A stretch of 29,779 nucleotides of DNA from JBATTK01 sp049670505 (GTDB lineage: Bacteria > Bacteroidota > Bacteroidia > Flavobacteriales > Flavobacteriaceae): the NCBI GenBank assembly GCA_049670505.1, contig JBATTK010000068.1, forward strand, positions 1 to 29,779, given 5' to 3'. The position numbers and the translations under genes were made by a program. Of this stretch, positions 9,322-18,244 are shown piece by piece (the first letter of the stretch is position 1; every line of letters starts with the position of its first letter). The notes under the pieces are model-generated. The model did no database searches and was not told the DNA's origin. It worked only from the letters and a program-made list of their open reading frames with translations.

Positions 9322-11649
9322 ATGCTTTGTAAGAGTTATTATCATACGCTTGTTGCATTTTTTTTGATTACAGGATGTATTTCCTGCAGCAACAATTCCG
9401 AACCAAAGAAGGATTCTGTCAAGGAAACAAAACGTATAGAGGCCATATGGCATGCCGATTGGATCTCATCAAAAGATAGCTTACCCAAAAAAAATGCATG
9501 GATTGCTTTTAGAAAAAAATTTAATATAGAAAACATTGCAGGTGTTACAAAACTTCGTATTGCCGTGGATACAAAATATTGGCTGTACCTAAATGGAAAA
9601 ATGATAGTTTTTGAAGGAGGGCTTAAACGAGGTCCTACCCCTAAAGACAGCTATTACGATGAGGTAAACCTTAAGGGTAAGCTCAAGGAAGGAGAAAATA
9701 CCATAGCGCTATTGCTTTGGTATTTTGGGAAAGAGGGCATGTCCCATAAATCTAGCGGAAAAGCCGGACTGATAGCCGAATTGTACCAAGACGGAAAATT
9801 AACGGTACAAACCGATGCTTCGTGGAAAGCTATCCCACATCCGGGCTACATTTTTGAAAGTAACGATCCCCAACCCAATTGGCGGCTGACCGAATCAAAT
9901 ATTATTTTTGATGCCCAAAAGGACATACCAGACTGGGTACTGCCTACTTTTAAGGATATGGATTGGCCTCCGGCAAAAATTTTAGGAAAGGGCATAACCG
10001 CACCTTGGAATAATTTAGTGAAAAGGCCCATCCCATTTTGGAAGAATTCCGGCCTAAAGGCTTATGAGAACAAGATCGCTTTTCCGTTCATCAGTAATGG
10101 GGATACCATCAAATGTAAACTTCCCTATAATGCCCAAGTGACCCCATTTTTGAAAGTGAATGCCAAAGCTGGCGAAAAAATAATAATGCTTACCGATAAT
10201 TACAAAGGCGGTTCGGAATACAACATGCGGGCGGAGTACATTACCAAAGAAAGCCAACAGGCTTATGAATCACTTGGTTGGATCAATGGACATATGATGT
10301 ATTATGTAATCCCAAAAGGCATACAGGTGTTAGACCTAAAATATCGTGAAACTGGTTATGATACGGAATTTGCCGGAAGTTTTACTTGCGACGATGAATT
10401 CTATAATACACTTTGGCAAAAGGCCCTGCGTACACTTTACGTCACCATGCGTGATAATTATATGGATTGCCCCGATCGTGAGCGTGCCCAATGGTGGGGT
10501 GATGTAGTGCTGGAAAGTGGTGAAGCGTTCTATGCCTTGGATCGTAAATCCGATGCATTGATGAAAAAGGGAATGTTGGAATTGATGAATTGGCAGCGCC
10601 CGGACAGTACCATTTTTTCACCGGTCCCATCAGGAAACTGGGACAAGGAATTACCTACCCAGATGCTGAGCAGTATTGGCCCTTATGGTTTTTGGAACTA
10701 TTATTGGCAAACCGGTGACCTGCAACCTTTGGCCCATGTATATGATGATTTAGGGAAATACCTGTCTATCTGGAAGCTTAAGGAAGATGGTACGGTACAA
10801 CTACGGGAAGGTGGATGGACTTGGGGCGATTGGGGCGAAAACAAAGACATGCCCCTACTCTTCAACACGCAATACTATATGGCCTTGGACAGTTATGCGC
10901 AAATATCAAGCCTACTGGGAAAAACTGAAACGGCTACGGAAACGGTATCTAAAATGAAACAATTCAAAACTGATTTCAACTCCATTTTCTGGAATGGAAA
11001 AGGGTACCGTTCACCAAGTTACAAAGGAGAAACCGACGATCGTTCACAAGGATTGGCCGTGATAGCAGGTTTGGCCGATTCTGACAAATACGCAGCCATT
11101 TATAAAGTACTACAAAATGAAAAACACGCCAGCCCTTATATGGAAAAATACGTCTTAGAGGCCCTTTTCCAAATGGGGCATACGAATTTTGCTTTAAAAA
11201 GAATGAAACAACGATTTGGCAAAATGGTGAAACACCCCACCATTAGTACCTTATGGGAAGGATGGGGTATTGGATCCGAGGGTTATGGCGGCGGTACCAC
11301 CAACCATGCATGGAGCGGTGGTGGACTTACGTTATTGTCGCAATATGTTGCCGGTGTACGGCCCACTTCCCCGGGTTACAAGACCTTTCAGGTGAAACCG
11401 CAGTTGGGTTTTTTAAAAGAAGTAAGGGCCGTAGTCCCAAGTATTAAGGGCCTGATCGAAATAAGCATTAAAATTGGGGTAGACTATTCCCTTGGAATTA
11501 CGATTCCGGAAAACACCAAGGCTTCCGTGTATCTGCCTGCGACCTATAAAACAGTAAAGGTCAATGGAAAACCTGTTGTGTTTGAAACAACGCAAAATCA
11601 CCATATCATAGCATTGCCATCTGGAAATTATCAAATTATTGCAAACTAA
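9322..11649 (+). CDS. Glycoside hydrolase family 78 alpha-L-rhamnosidase-like lipoprotein
   Basis: I start this at ATG 9322 (775 residues). A TTG at 9304 would overlap the GH2 gene, and the ATG puts a clean lipoprotein signal at the N-terminus (LITGC, lipidated Cys19). Residues about 50-180 are a beta-sandwich sugar-binding domain (FRKKFNIE, YLNGKMIVFEGG). The (alpha/alpha)6 catalytic domain has DNYMDCPDRERAQWWGD at 378-394, the place of the GH78 general-acid motif, then LWEGWG with Glu646 and NHAWSGG with His662. The C-terminal beta-domain has VRPTSPGYKTFQVKP. The motif reads CPDRER where many characterised GH78 enzymes have CPxRDER, so this is a divergent subgroup. The expected reaction is removal of terminal alpha-L-rhamnose. 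It lies between a GH2 enzyme and a sulfatase with 10-base gaps on both sides, which points to joint degradation of one glycan. Confidence 0.85.
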   Translation: MLCKSYYHTLVAFFLITGCISCSNNSEPKKDSVKETKRIEAIWHADWISSKDSLPKKNAWIAFRKKFNIENIAGVTKLRIAVDTKYWLYLNGKMIVFEGGLKRGPTPKDSYYDEVNLKGKLKEGENTIALLLWYFGKEGMSHKSSGKAGLIAELYQDGKLTVQTDASWKAIPHPGYIFESNDPQPNWRLTESNIIFDAQKDIPDWVLPTFKDMDWPPAKILGKGITAPWNNLVKRPIPFWKNSGLKAYENKIAFPFISNGDTIKCKLPYNAQVTPFLKVNAKAGEKIIMLTDNYKGGSEYNMRAEYITKESQQAYESLGWINGHMMYYVIPKGIQVLDLKYRETGYDTEFAGSFTCDDEFYNTLWQKALRTLYVTMRDNYMDCPDRERAQWWGDVVLESGEAFYALDRKSDALMKKGMLELMNWQRPDSTIFSPVPSGNWDKELPTQMLSSIGPYGFWNYYWQTGDLQPLAHVYDDLGKYLSIWKLKEDGTVQLREGGWTWGDWGENKDMPLLFNTQYYMALDSYAQISSLLGKTETATETVSKMKQFKTDFNSIFWNGKGYRSPSYKGETDDRSQGLAVIAGLADSDKYAAIYKVLQNEKHASPYMEKYVLEALFQMGHTNFALKRMKQRFGKMVKHPTISTLWEGWGIGSEGYGGGTTNHAWSGGGLTLLSQYVAGVRPTSPGYKTFQVKPQLGFLKEVRAVVPSIKGLIEISIKIGVDYSLGITIPENTKASVYLPATYKTVKVNGKPVVFETTQNHHIIALPSGNYQIIAN

Positions 11650-11659
11650 AAAAAGTAGT

Positions 11660-13111
11660 ATGCTTTGTCATTCTAAAAAATGTCTCTTCACCATTATCAT
11701 CATATCTGTTTTATGTGTTGCATGTAAAGAAGATGTGAAAGAAAAACAAGAAGTTTTGGATATGCCTTACCCCAACATCGTTTTGATCGTTGCCGATGAT
11801 ATGGGATGGTACGATCTGGGTTGTTATGGCAACACCTTTATAGAAACACCTAATTTGGATAAATTGGCATCACAAGGTATGCGGTTTACCAATGGCTATG
11901 CCGCTGCTCCTCTGTGTAGTCCCTCACGGGCGAGTCTGGTCACCGGATTGCATCCTATTACCGTAAACATCACGGAACATATCCATGGTAACCATCCGGC
12001 AGGTCCCGACCAGAAATTAAAAACTCCACCGATAAACCAACAATTAAATTTGGAGTATACTACCGTGGCAGAGGCTTTAAAGACAAAAAACTACACCACG
12101 GCGCATATTGGCAAATGGCATCTAGGTGGTGGAAAGTTTTCGCCACAACATCAAGGGTACGATCTTAACATCGCAGGTGCATGGAACGGCCTACCCAACA
12201 GTTTTTTCTATCCTTTTTTCCCTATGGGCGAAAAGCCTGAAATCCAGGAAGGTTATAAAGAAGGAGACTACCTTACGGACGTACTTACGGATAAGGCCAT
12301 GAACTTCATCACAAAAGAAAAAGATACCACTTTTTTCCTAAGCCTGAATTATTATTCGCCCCATGTTCCTATTGAAGGAAAAGAAGAATTGGTGAAAAAA
12401 TATCAAAAAAAACGTGGCAATGACGATGAAAGTGTTATGCCGAATATACACTATGCCGCCATGATAGCATCCATAGATCAAAATGTAGGCCGCCTCCTTC
12501 AAAAACTGGATGCTCTGGGAATTACTAAAAACACCTTGGTGGTATTCACTTCTGACAATGGAGGATTATCAGTACAAGAAGTTCCCGCTTTTGCAAAGCA
12601 TACACCGCCCACGGATAATGGACCTCTGAAAGGGGGCAAAGGATATCTATATGAGGGTGGTATTAGAGAACCTTTTATCGTTCGTTGGCCCAAGAAGGTA
12701 AAGTCTGGGCATACTAACCATACCCCCGTAATTGCACAGGATCTGTTCCATACATTTATAGATGTAACCGACACCTCAGAGCGTACTGGAGGCGGAACAA
12801 GTCTTTTGCCTATTTTTGAAGGAGAAAAATTAAAGGAAAGGGGATTATTATGGCATTCACCACACTACAGTCCGCAGCATGGAAAACCTTCAACAGCATA
12901 TCGGGAAGGAGATTGGAAGATTATTCATCATTATGAGGATGACAGCTATGAAATCTATAACCTGAAAGAAGATATGGGCGAGACTAGGGAGCTATCTACC
13001 GCTCAACCTGAAAAATTAGAAGAAATGAAGCAAAAAATGACCACAATGCTAATGGATCTAGAAGCCAAGTTTCCGGAACCCAATCCCGATTACCTCGGTG
13101 AGGAAAGATAA
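11660..13111 (+). CDS. S1-family (formylglycine-type) sulfatase lipoprotein
   Basis: I start this at ATG 11660 (483 residues). TTG 11639 overlaps the GH78 gene, while the ATG gives a lipoprotein signal with CVAC and lipidated Cys22. The sulfatase fold opens with PNIVLIVADDMGWYDLGCYG, whose Asp46 and Asp47 bind calcium. The maturation motif C-S-P-S-R starts at Cys86, which is converted to formylglycine in family members. Later conserved parts are HIGKWHLGG, LNYYSPHVPIEG, FTSDNGG and GPLKGGKGYLYEGGIREPFIVRWP. Length is normal. It hydrolyses sulfate esters on carbohydrates; the position of the sulfate is not readable. The matching formylglycine-generating enzyme is not in the window. It is the last gene of the GH2-GH78-sulfatase operon. 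Its first codons (ATGCTTTGT) are the same as those of the GH78 gene. Confidence 0.93.
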   Translation: MLCHSKKCLFTIIIISVLCVACKEDVKEKQEVLDMPYPNIVLIVADDMGWYDLGCYGNTFIETPNLDKLASQGMRFTNGYAAAPLCSPSRASLVTGLHPITVNITEHIHGNHPAGPDQKLKTPPINQQLNLEYTTVAEALKTKNYTTAHIGKWHLGGGKFSPQHQGYDLNIAGAWNGLPNSFFYPFFPMGEKPEIQEGYKEGDYLTDVLTDKAMNFITKEKDTTFFLSLNYYSPHVPIEGKEELVKKYQKKRGNDDESVMPNIHYAAMIASIDQNVGRLLQKLDALGITKNTLVVFTSDNGGLSVQEVPAFAKHTPPTDNGPLKGGKGYLYEGGIREPFIVRWPKKVKSGHTNHTPVIAQDLFHTFIDVTDTSERTGGGTSLLPIFEGEKLKERGLLWHSPHYSPQHGKPSTAYREGDWKIIHHYEDDSYEIYNLKEDMGETRELSTAQPEKLEEMKQKMTTMLMDLEAKFPEPNPDYLGEER

Positions 13112-13381
13112 AAGCTTTTTTTGAGCGAAAAAATCACTTTTATCCAACACCCTGCGTCCCAAGGGCTAAATGAGGCCGTCTGAATTAAATCCCAAAGGCA
13201 ATCCCCAATGTGGGCAGCATTATTTTTTATCTCAATAGGTATAGAAGCGAATCAAGAGATTTTACAATTATCAACCGCTTATATAATTCCTTAAAACCAG
13301 TCTTTGTTGAGAATTCGCTATCCGGTCAATAATTTTTAAATTGCAATAGGGCAAAGCCAAATTCGAATAATTGAATAAACT

Positions 13382-14224
13382 GTGGAACTAAATACCATTG
13401 AACCTCCAATTAAGATTAAAAAATATGTCAAATACTTTTGGCATAGTCGTTTAGATATATCAAGGCAAAGGTTCTCGACATATAAAATACTCGCTGATGT
13501 TTCCCCCGGTATTATCTTTCACCACGACAATGGGAATTCGACCATTTTTGAGGAAAATGGCGTTCAGTTACCTAACGTTTTTATATATGGTCCGGGAACA
13601 AAACCCTGCCATAATATTGAAAAGGGTAATTCTTTTCTCTTCGGAATTTGTTTTCAACCTACCGCACTCAAGACATTGCTCGGCATCGATGCCGATTTGA
13701 TACAAAATTGTCTCATACGTTTAGATGATATTCTCAGCTATAATTTAGCCGATGAGTTGTTAAACACAACCAATCCCGAGTCAGTTCGTGAAATTTTTAC
13801 CACTTTGATAAACGGTAAGCTCCTGAAAAATAGAAATGAGGACTTGTTAATAGACAAAAGTATAGAGCTTATTGATCGAAACACCAGAAGTGCGAACATA
13901 GACACCTTGAGCAAAAACTTAAATATCTCAAAGAGACAATATCAAAGAAGATTCAAACATTTCGTTGGTCTTTGTCCTGCAAAATACATACGCATTGTAA
14001 AATTTCAAAAATCATTGCAATTATTACGCTCCAATGAATACCATAAGTTATCTGATATTGCATACTATCTAGGGTATGCCGACCAATCCCATTTCATTAA
14101 GGAATTTAAATTATTCTCTGGCTTTAGACCCAAGGATTTGTCAGGATCAAACTCCAATGTGTCAAGGAGCGAAAAGCTAGGTTACAAACCTAATTTTTTG
14201 ACAAACAGAATCATTTTATCCTAG
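13382..14224 (+). CDS. AraC-family transcriptional regulator
   Basis: This 280-residue protein uses GTG at 13382, since an in-frame TAA lies only one codon upstream and no early ATG exists. The N-terminal part (YVKYFWHSR, GIIFHHDNG, GPGTKPCHN, LFGICFQP) resembles the DUF6597-type sensor domain of Bacteroidota AraC regulators. The C-terminal DNA-binding domain has two helix-turn-helix units, at about 174-193 (IDTLSKNLNISKRQYQRRFK) and about 223-245 (LSDIAYYLGYADQSHFIKEFK), and ends with GFRPKDL. It probably controls nearby genes; the metallo-hydrolase gene starts 71 bases after its stop in the same direction and is the likeliest partner. A link to the glycan locus upstream is possible but not shown. 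The 270 bases before it hold no gene that I can see. Confidence 0.9.
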   Translation: MELNTIEPPIKIKKYVKYFWHSRLDISRQRFSTYKILADVSPGIIFHHDNGNSTIFEENGVQLPNVFIYGPGTKPCHNIEKGNSFLFGICFQPTALKTLLGIDADLIQNCLIRLDDILSYNLADELLNTTNPESVREIFTTLINGKLLKNRNEDLLIDKSIELIDRNTRSANIDTLSKNLNISKRQYQRRFKHFVGLCPAKYIRIVKFQKSLQLLRSNEYHKLSDIAYYLGYADQSHFIKEFKLFSGFRPKDLSGSNSNVSRSEKLGYKPNFLTNRIILS

Positions 14225-14295
14225 AATAAAATGTCGTTATTATACTATTTCTGAATTTATTCGCTTCATATCTTGTTAAATCATAAAAGTAAAAA

Positions 14296-15054
14296 ATGAT
14301 AAAAGTATATCACTTAAACTGTGTTTTAATCGAGTCTCCAATGGGCAACGCTATAGGACATTGCTTACTCCTTGAAAAAAATGGAAAATTAGCATTAATC
14401 GATTCTGGGATTGGTTTGGCAGAGACCAAAGACCCTGAAAAAAAACTAGGTAAAGAACTCATCGAGATTACCGGATTCAAATTTGACCAAGAAATTACTG
14501 CAATTCGACAAATCGAAAAATTAGGATTTGAAATTAATCAAGTTAAGGACTGCGTCTGCTCGCACCTAGACCCCGATCACATAGGTGGCTTAGTCGATTT
14601 TCCCAATTTGAGAATCCATGTTGCAACGGAAGAGTACGAAAGCTTCAAAAAAGGACATCCAAGATACTTACCACAACAATTGTCCCATGATCCCGAAATA
14701 AGGCTTTACAAAAAAAATGATAGTGATTGGTTCGGTCTTCCGGCCAGAAAAGTTGATTTGGACATTGATATTGAAATCTATTTAATTCCCTTGTTTGGCC
14801 ATACACTGGGACATTGCGGAATAGCGTTCAAGAAAAGCGAAAAATGGATCTTTTATGTAGGGGACGCCTACTATTTACGAGCTGAACTTACTGAATTGAA
14901 TCATCCCGTAGATCAACTTGCAACGATTCGGGCGGTAGATAACGAATTAAGAATGGAAAGTCTGAACAAAGTGAGGGAAATTACAAGAGCTCACAATAAT
15001 GAAATTGAATATTTTGGATATCACGACCCTACTGAATTTAAGCTAAAGGGCTGA
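14296..15054 (+). CDS. Metallo-beta-lactamase-fold hydrolase
   Basis: This 252-residue cytoplasmic protein has the MBL metal set: His90, Asp92, Asp94, His95 in SHLDPDHIGG, His169 in GHTLGHCG, Asp190 in YVGDAYY and His243 in GYHDPTEF. The second position is Asp rather than the common His (HxDxDH), so one metal site may differ from the standard two-zinc arrangement. The general layout is that of lactonase-like and related small-molecule hydrolases. No signal peptide is seen. The substrate cannot be assigned. The preceding AraC regulator gene is co-directional and close, so the pair may respond to and inactivate a small molecule. Confidence 0.85.
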   Translation: MIKVYHLNCVLIESPMGNAIGHCLLLEKNGKLALIDSGIGLAETKDPEKKLGKELIEITGFKFDQEITAIRQIEKLGFEINQVKDCVCSHLDPDHIGGLVDFPNLRIHVATEEYESFKKGHPRYLPQQLSHDPEIRLYKKNDSDWFGLPARKVDLDIDIEIYLIPLFGHTLGHCGIAFKKSEKWIFYVGDAYYLRAELTELNHPVDQLATIRAVDNELRMESLNKVREITRAHNNEIEYFGYHDPTEFKLKG

Positions 15055-15321
15055 AAAGTACAATTGTAGGGATAGTATTATAAAACGAGCATTTTTTTGG
15101 CCAAATCCTTTAACACGGTCCATTAAAAAGAAAGGTCCTATCCTAAAATTAAACCCTTTCTTTGCATTTCACCATCTAGTTACCTTGCATTTCATCGAAA
15201 AAAACAAATAAAGTCCATTTTTATGGTAGGGATTTACAATCCTTGTGTTGTTATAATTGTTAATGCTATTGATTACCGGGCCAAAACCCACTTATCAATC
15301 TTTAACAAAAAATCAAAAATC

Positions 15322-16215
15322 ATGAAAATCAAAATTTATTCATTTTTTCTACTGGCCTCTCTTGCAACGTTCGTTGGATGTTCCGATGGGGACGATACCG
15401 GCTCCGATACCGGAAAGATGACCATACAATTGACCGATGCTCCTTTTCCACATGACTTGGTGGCCGAGGCCAATGTGACCATCTTTAAAATAGATGCCCG
15501 TAATAAGGATTTGGAATCCGATAATGCAATAGAAGGGGAAATGACCAAAGAGAACGGTTCCTCGTTTGTTGTGTTAATGGAACAGGAAGTTCAGGTAAAC
15601 CTTTTGGACCTTACCAATGGAGTTACTGAAAACCTTGTGGATACGGAGATTCCTGTCGGCACATATGATCTGGTCAGGGTATATGTTAAGGGAATCAATG
15701 TGGTTCTGACCGATGGTACAACATACGACCTCAAAGTACCCAGTGGTGAACAGACGGGGATAAAAGTGTTTATCAAGCCGGGAATTACAGTAAGCGGAGG
15801 ACTTAGTGCGGATCTGCTCTTGGATTTTGATGTGAGCCGTTCCTTTGTTGCAAAAGGCGATAGCAAAGACTTGGCAGGTATTACCGGGTTCAATTTTAAA
15901 CCTGTTATTAAGGCCAGTAACATGTCCGTTGCCGGCACTTTACACGGAGAAGTTACCACATTGGAAGAAGAAATGACTGTTGCTCTGGAAGGGGCCCAAG
16001 TGTCCATTTTTGCCGCCGATACCTTGAACACAACCACATTTACGGATGAGACCGGTTCATATATGATAATGGGACTTTTGGCCGGAAGCTACGATGTGAC
16101 CGTAGATCTTGAGGGATATAGTTCCCAAACCGTTGAAGATATTCAAATAATTGCTGCCAATAAGATCGTTCAGGATTTTGAACTCGGTATGGCAGAAGCG
16201 GAGGAAGGAAACTAA
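15322..16215 (+). CDS. DUF4382 lipoprotein with a C-terminal carboxypeptidase-regulatory-like domain
   Basis: I start this at ATG 15322 (297 residues), which gives a lipoprotein signal ending FVGC with lipidated Cys20; an open frame runs further upstream but has no signal. Residues about 30-195 match DUF4382 (MTIQLTDAPFPHD, NVTIFKIDA, IPVGTYDLVRVYVKG, LLLDFDVSRSFV). Residues about 200-293 are a carboxypeptidase-regulatory-like beta-sandwich (GTLHGEV, TFTDETGSYMIMGLLAGSYDVTV, GYSSQTVEDI). It is anchored in the cell envelope, probably surface exposed because of the acidic SDGDD after the Cys. The function of DUF4382 is unknown to me. It ends in tandem stops TAA TAG and a strong terminator follows 19 bases later, so it is its own transcript. 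The sequence upstream (15055-15321) shows no gene. Confidence 0.85.
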   Translation: MKIKIYSFFLLASLATFVGCSDGDDTGSDTGKMTIQLTDAPFPHDLVAEANVTIFKIDARNKDLESDNAIEGEMTKENGSSFVVLMEQEVQVNLLDLTNGVTENLVDTEIPVGTYDLVRVYVKGINVVLTDGTTYDLKVPSGEQTGIKVFIKPGITVSGGLSADLLLDFDVSRSFVAKGDSKDLAGITGFNFKPVIKASNMSVAGTLHGEVTTLEEEMTVALEGAQVSIFAADTLNTTTFTDETGSYMIMGLLAGSYDVTVDLEGYSSQTVEDIQIIAANKIVQDFELGMAEAEEGN

Positions 16216-16234
16216 TAGCAATCGGTTTAATAAT

Positions 16235-16270
16235 AATTAAAAACGGGGCTAGTGTGTCCCGTTTTTAATT
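16235..16270. terminator. Intrinsic terminator after the DUF4382 gene
   Basis: AATTAAAAACGGG (16235-16247) pairs without mismatch with CCCGTTTTTAATT (16258-16270) over a 10-base loop. A-run and T-run flank the GC core on both sides, so it can stop transcription from both strands. It serves the DUF4382 gene and possibly the convergent PLD operon, whose last gene ends at 16521. Confidence 0.88.
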
Positions 16271-16520
16271 CTTGTACGGTATATTAGAATTCTCCTTGTT
16301 TAGTGGTCTCATAAAACGAACGTGGTTATTTGTCCATCTTTATAAGCTTATCTATTCATTCCCCTTATTAAGCTCGAAAGCATTCTAGTTTGAAAGGTTT
16401 TGGGACTTATAGCACTTCACTTCGTTGCGTTCGTTTTTTTAATCAAATATGGCTTATCACCATTACGATGAAGTAACCAGCTGCACCGCATTGAACTTTA
16501 AGTACCTTGGCACAATCAAC

Positions 16521-17732
16521 CTATGGACTAACAACGGAAAAGGGGGCTGAGATATCCCAAAGTTTTTGAAAACGTTCCTTCCAAATAGCATTCGCTTCTT
16601 CTCCTTTCAGGGTCAGCGATAGGTCGCTATAGTCAAAATAGGAACCTTTGGTCCAATTATGGGATCCTATGATTACCACATGGGAATCTATCAATACGAA
16701 TTTGGAATGCAAGAGTTTTTCTTGTTCGTCCGTTCTTACGGTAACTCCATTTTCCGATAAGTAAGTGGCCGCTTTTTTATTTATTATATGTGAACCGTAG
16801 GGGTCATCTTTACCATCTTTATCCACCAACACCCTTACCTTCTTATGTTGTGCAGCTTTGGAAACCAAAATTTCCAATAGCTTTTGCGTTGGATGGTCTT
16901 TCTTTCCTAAAGCTATATAGAACATACAAATATCTATACTGTTCTCGGCTTTTTCCAGTAACGATGATAATTCTTCATAGTATTCCGTATCCGGAAGTAG
17001 TTTGACTTGGGATGCCAGTACCGGAGTTTTATTGATTTGCTCAAAAGAAAGCGGTTCCAAATCCATTCTTCTGGTATTGTTCTGGGAGGAAGGATGCGGA
17101 TTTCCAGCTACAAATACCGCCAATTCTTCCAATAGATCCAACAGTATATTGGTATGGCCTTGTTTTTGTTTTATTCCCAGGATAGATTCGAAATCTTTGG
17201 CGAAAGACCCCGAAATATTAGGATAAAACGGGTCTCCATGGGCCTTAATTACAATATTTCCTATCAGTTTTTTGGCCATTTTAACTGAAATACCTTTTAT
17301 CCTTTCCGCAAAATCCTCCGTGGATAGGAACGCGCCGTATTTGCGCCTTGATTCAATGATCCGCTTTGCAAATACATCGCCAATTATTGGTAAGGATTCC
17401 AGTTCTTCATAGGATGCATGGTTTACGTCCACTTGGTTTCCAGAGTTGTTTGCATCCAAACCATAGAGCGTATTCTGATAACCGTACCTATGCTTCAGAA
17501 GCTTGGTTATTGCCTCATGCAATAGTTTTTTGACTACCTGAATACGATGCCCGGCATCCCAGTCGGATAGTGCAATTGGCACACCCCCGGTAGCCCTTAG
17601 AATAGCTGTTAAGGGTGCTATTACTTCCATATCGGATATTTGATCAGAATCCAACTTGGCCATATCCCGCAGCTCATTTATAAATTCTGGCAGAATTAGA
17701 TATTCCCAATTAAATTGATACATCATAACCAT
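16521..17732 (-). CDS. Phospholipase D-like protein with ComEA-like helix-hairpin-helix motifs
   Basis: This 403-residue protein has no signal peptide, so it is probably cytoplasmic. Residues about 101-127 (VDVNHASYEELESLPIIGDVF...) are a ComEA-type helix-hairpin-helix, and about 140-162 (FAERIKGISVKMAKKLIGNI) look like a second one; such motifs bind DNA backbone without sequence preference. The C-terminal part (about 245-395) is one PLD half-domain with the HKD motif His342-x-Lys344-xxxx-Asp349 and GSHNW at 356-360. Only one HKD is present, so a working active site needs dimerisation, as in Nuc-type nucleases, or pairing with the HKD protein encoded just upstream. The first 100 residues match nothing I know. 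Its start overlaps the end of the previous gene by 23 bases, which implies translational coupling (an ATG at 17726 is an alternative). A DNA- or nucleic-acid-cleaving role is the most economical reading, but is inference. Confidence 0.85.
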   Translation of the reverse strand: MVMMYQFNWEYLILPEFINELRDMAKLDSDQISDMEVIAPLTAILRATGGVPIALSDWDAGHRIQVVKKLLHEAITKLLKHRYGYQNTLYGLDANNSGNQVDVNHASYEELESLPIIGDVFAKRIIESRRKYGAFLSTEDFAERIKGISVKMAKKLIGNIVIKAHGDPFYPNISGSFAKDFESILGIKQKQGHTNILLDLLEELAVFVAGNPHPSSQNNTRRMDLEPLSFEQINKTPVLASQVKLLPDTEYYEELSSLLEKAENSIDICMFYIALGKKDHPTQKLLEILVSKAAQHKKVRVLVDKDGKDDPYGSHIINKKAATYLSENGVTVRTDEQEKLLHSKFVLIDSHVVIIGSHNWTKGSYFDYSDLSLTLKGEEANAIWKERFQKLWDISAPFSVVSP

Positions 17733-18237
17733 CGATAGGTATTTTTTTCCAGTGATTTTCGAAATAGTCGATTAAATGTACTGCGAGATCGGTACCTCTT
17801 AACAACACACTATCTTGCGTTTGTTCTCCAAACATCCCTTCGGACCAATTATGTGATCCGGTTATGACAATATCATCTATGATTGCAAGTTTGACATGAC
17901 TGTTATTGTTCTTTGCAACTGCCGCAAGTCTCACATTGATTCCCAATTCCTTGGCCCTGGCCCAAGCAAGTAGTGTAGCATCCAAAATCTGTTGATTTGT
18001 TCTTGACCCTCCTATTATTAGTCGCGTATCTACCCCTCTCCAGTCTGCGTTGGACATTTCGGTAAGCAAGGTGTCTACAATTAGGTCACGATCTTCTTCC
18101 AAATGATAATCCACAATGAAAAGGCTACAATAACAAATGTGTTGACTGGAACGTATTGCTCGCAAAACACTTTCATAGTAGTCCCCGTCTATAATGGGAC
18201 GCAGCAAAACATTTTCAAAGGTGATATCGTTGTCCAT
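17710..18237 (-). CDS. Small phospholipase D-like protein with a single HKD motif
   Basis: This 175-residue protein is about one PLD half-domain. The motif is His114-x-Lys116-xxxx-Asp121 (HVKLAIID) followed by GSHNWSEG at 127-134; the neighbour encoded next has HSKFVLID and GSHNWTKG in the same arrangement. Residues about 15-45 (ESVLRAIRSSQHICYCSLFIV) form the first strand and helix of the PLD fold. No signal peptide or membrane segment is seen. It starts 7 bases after the stop of the 109-residue gene and overlaps the next by 23 bases, so the four genes form one operon. PLD superfamily members include nucleases, lipases and transferases; the absence of an export signal and the DNA-binding motifs of its partner favour a nuclease. 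It could pair with that partner as a heterodimer. Confidence 0.82.
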   Translation of the reverse strand: MDNDITFENVLLRPIIDGDYYESVLRAIRSSQHICYCSLFIVDYHLEEDRDLIVDTLLTEMSNADWRGVDTRLIIGGSRTNQQILDATLLAWARAKELGINVRLAAVAKNNNSHVKLAIIDDIVITGSHNWSEGMFGEQTQDSVLLRGTDLAVHLIDYFENHWKKIPIDGYDVSI

Positions 18238-18244
18238 TTTTCAA

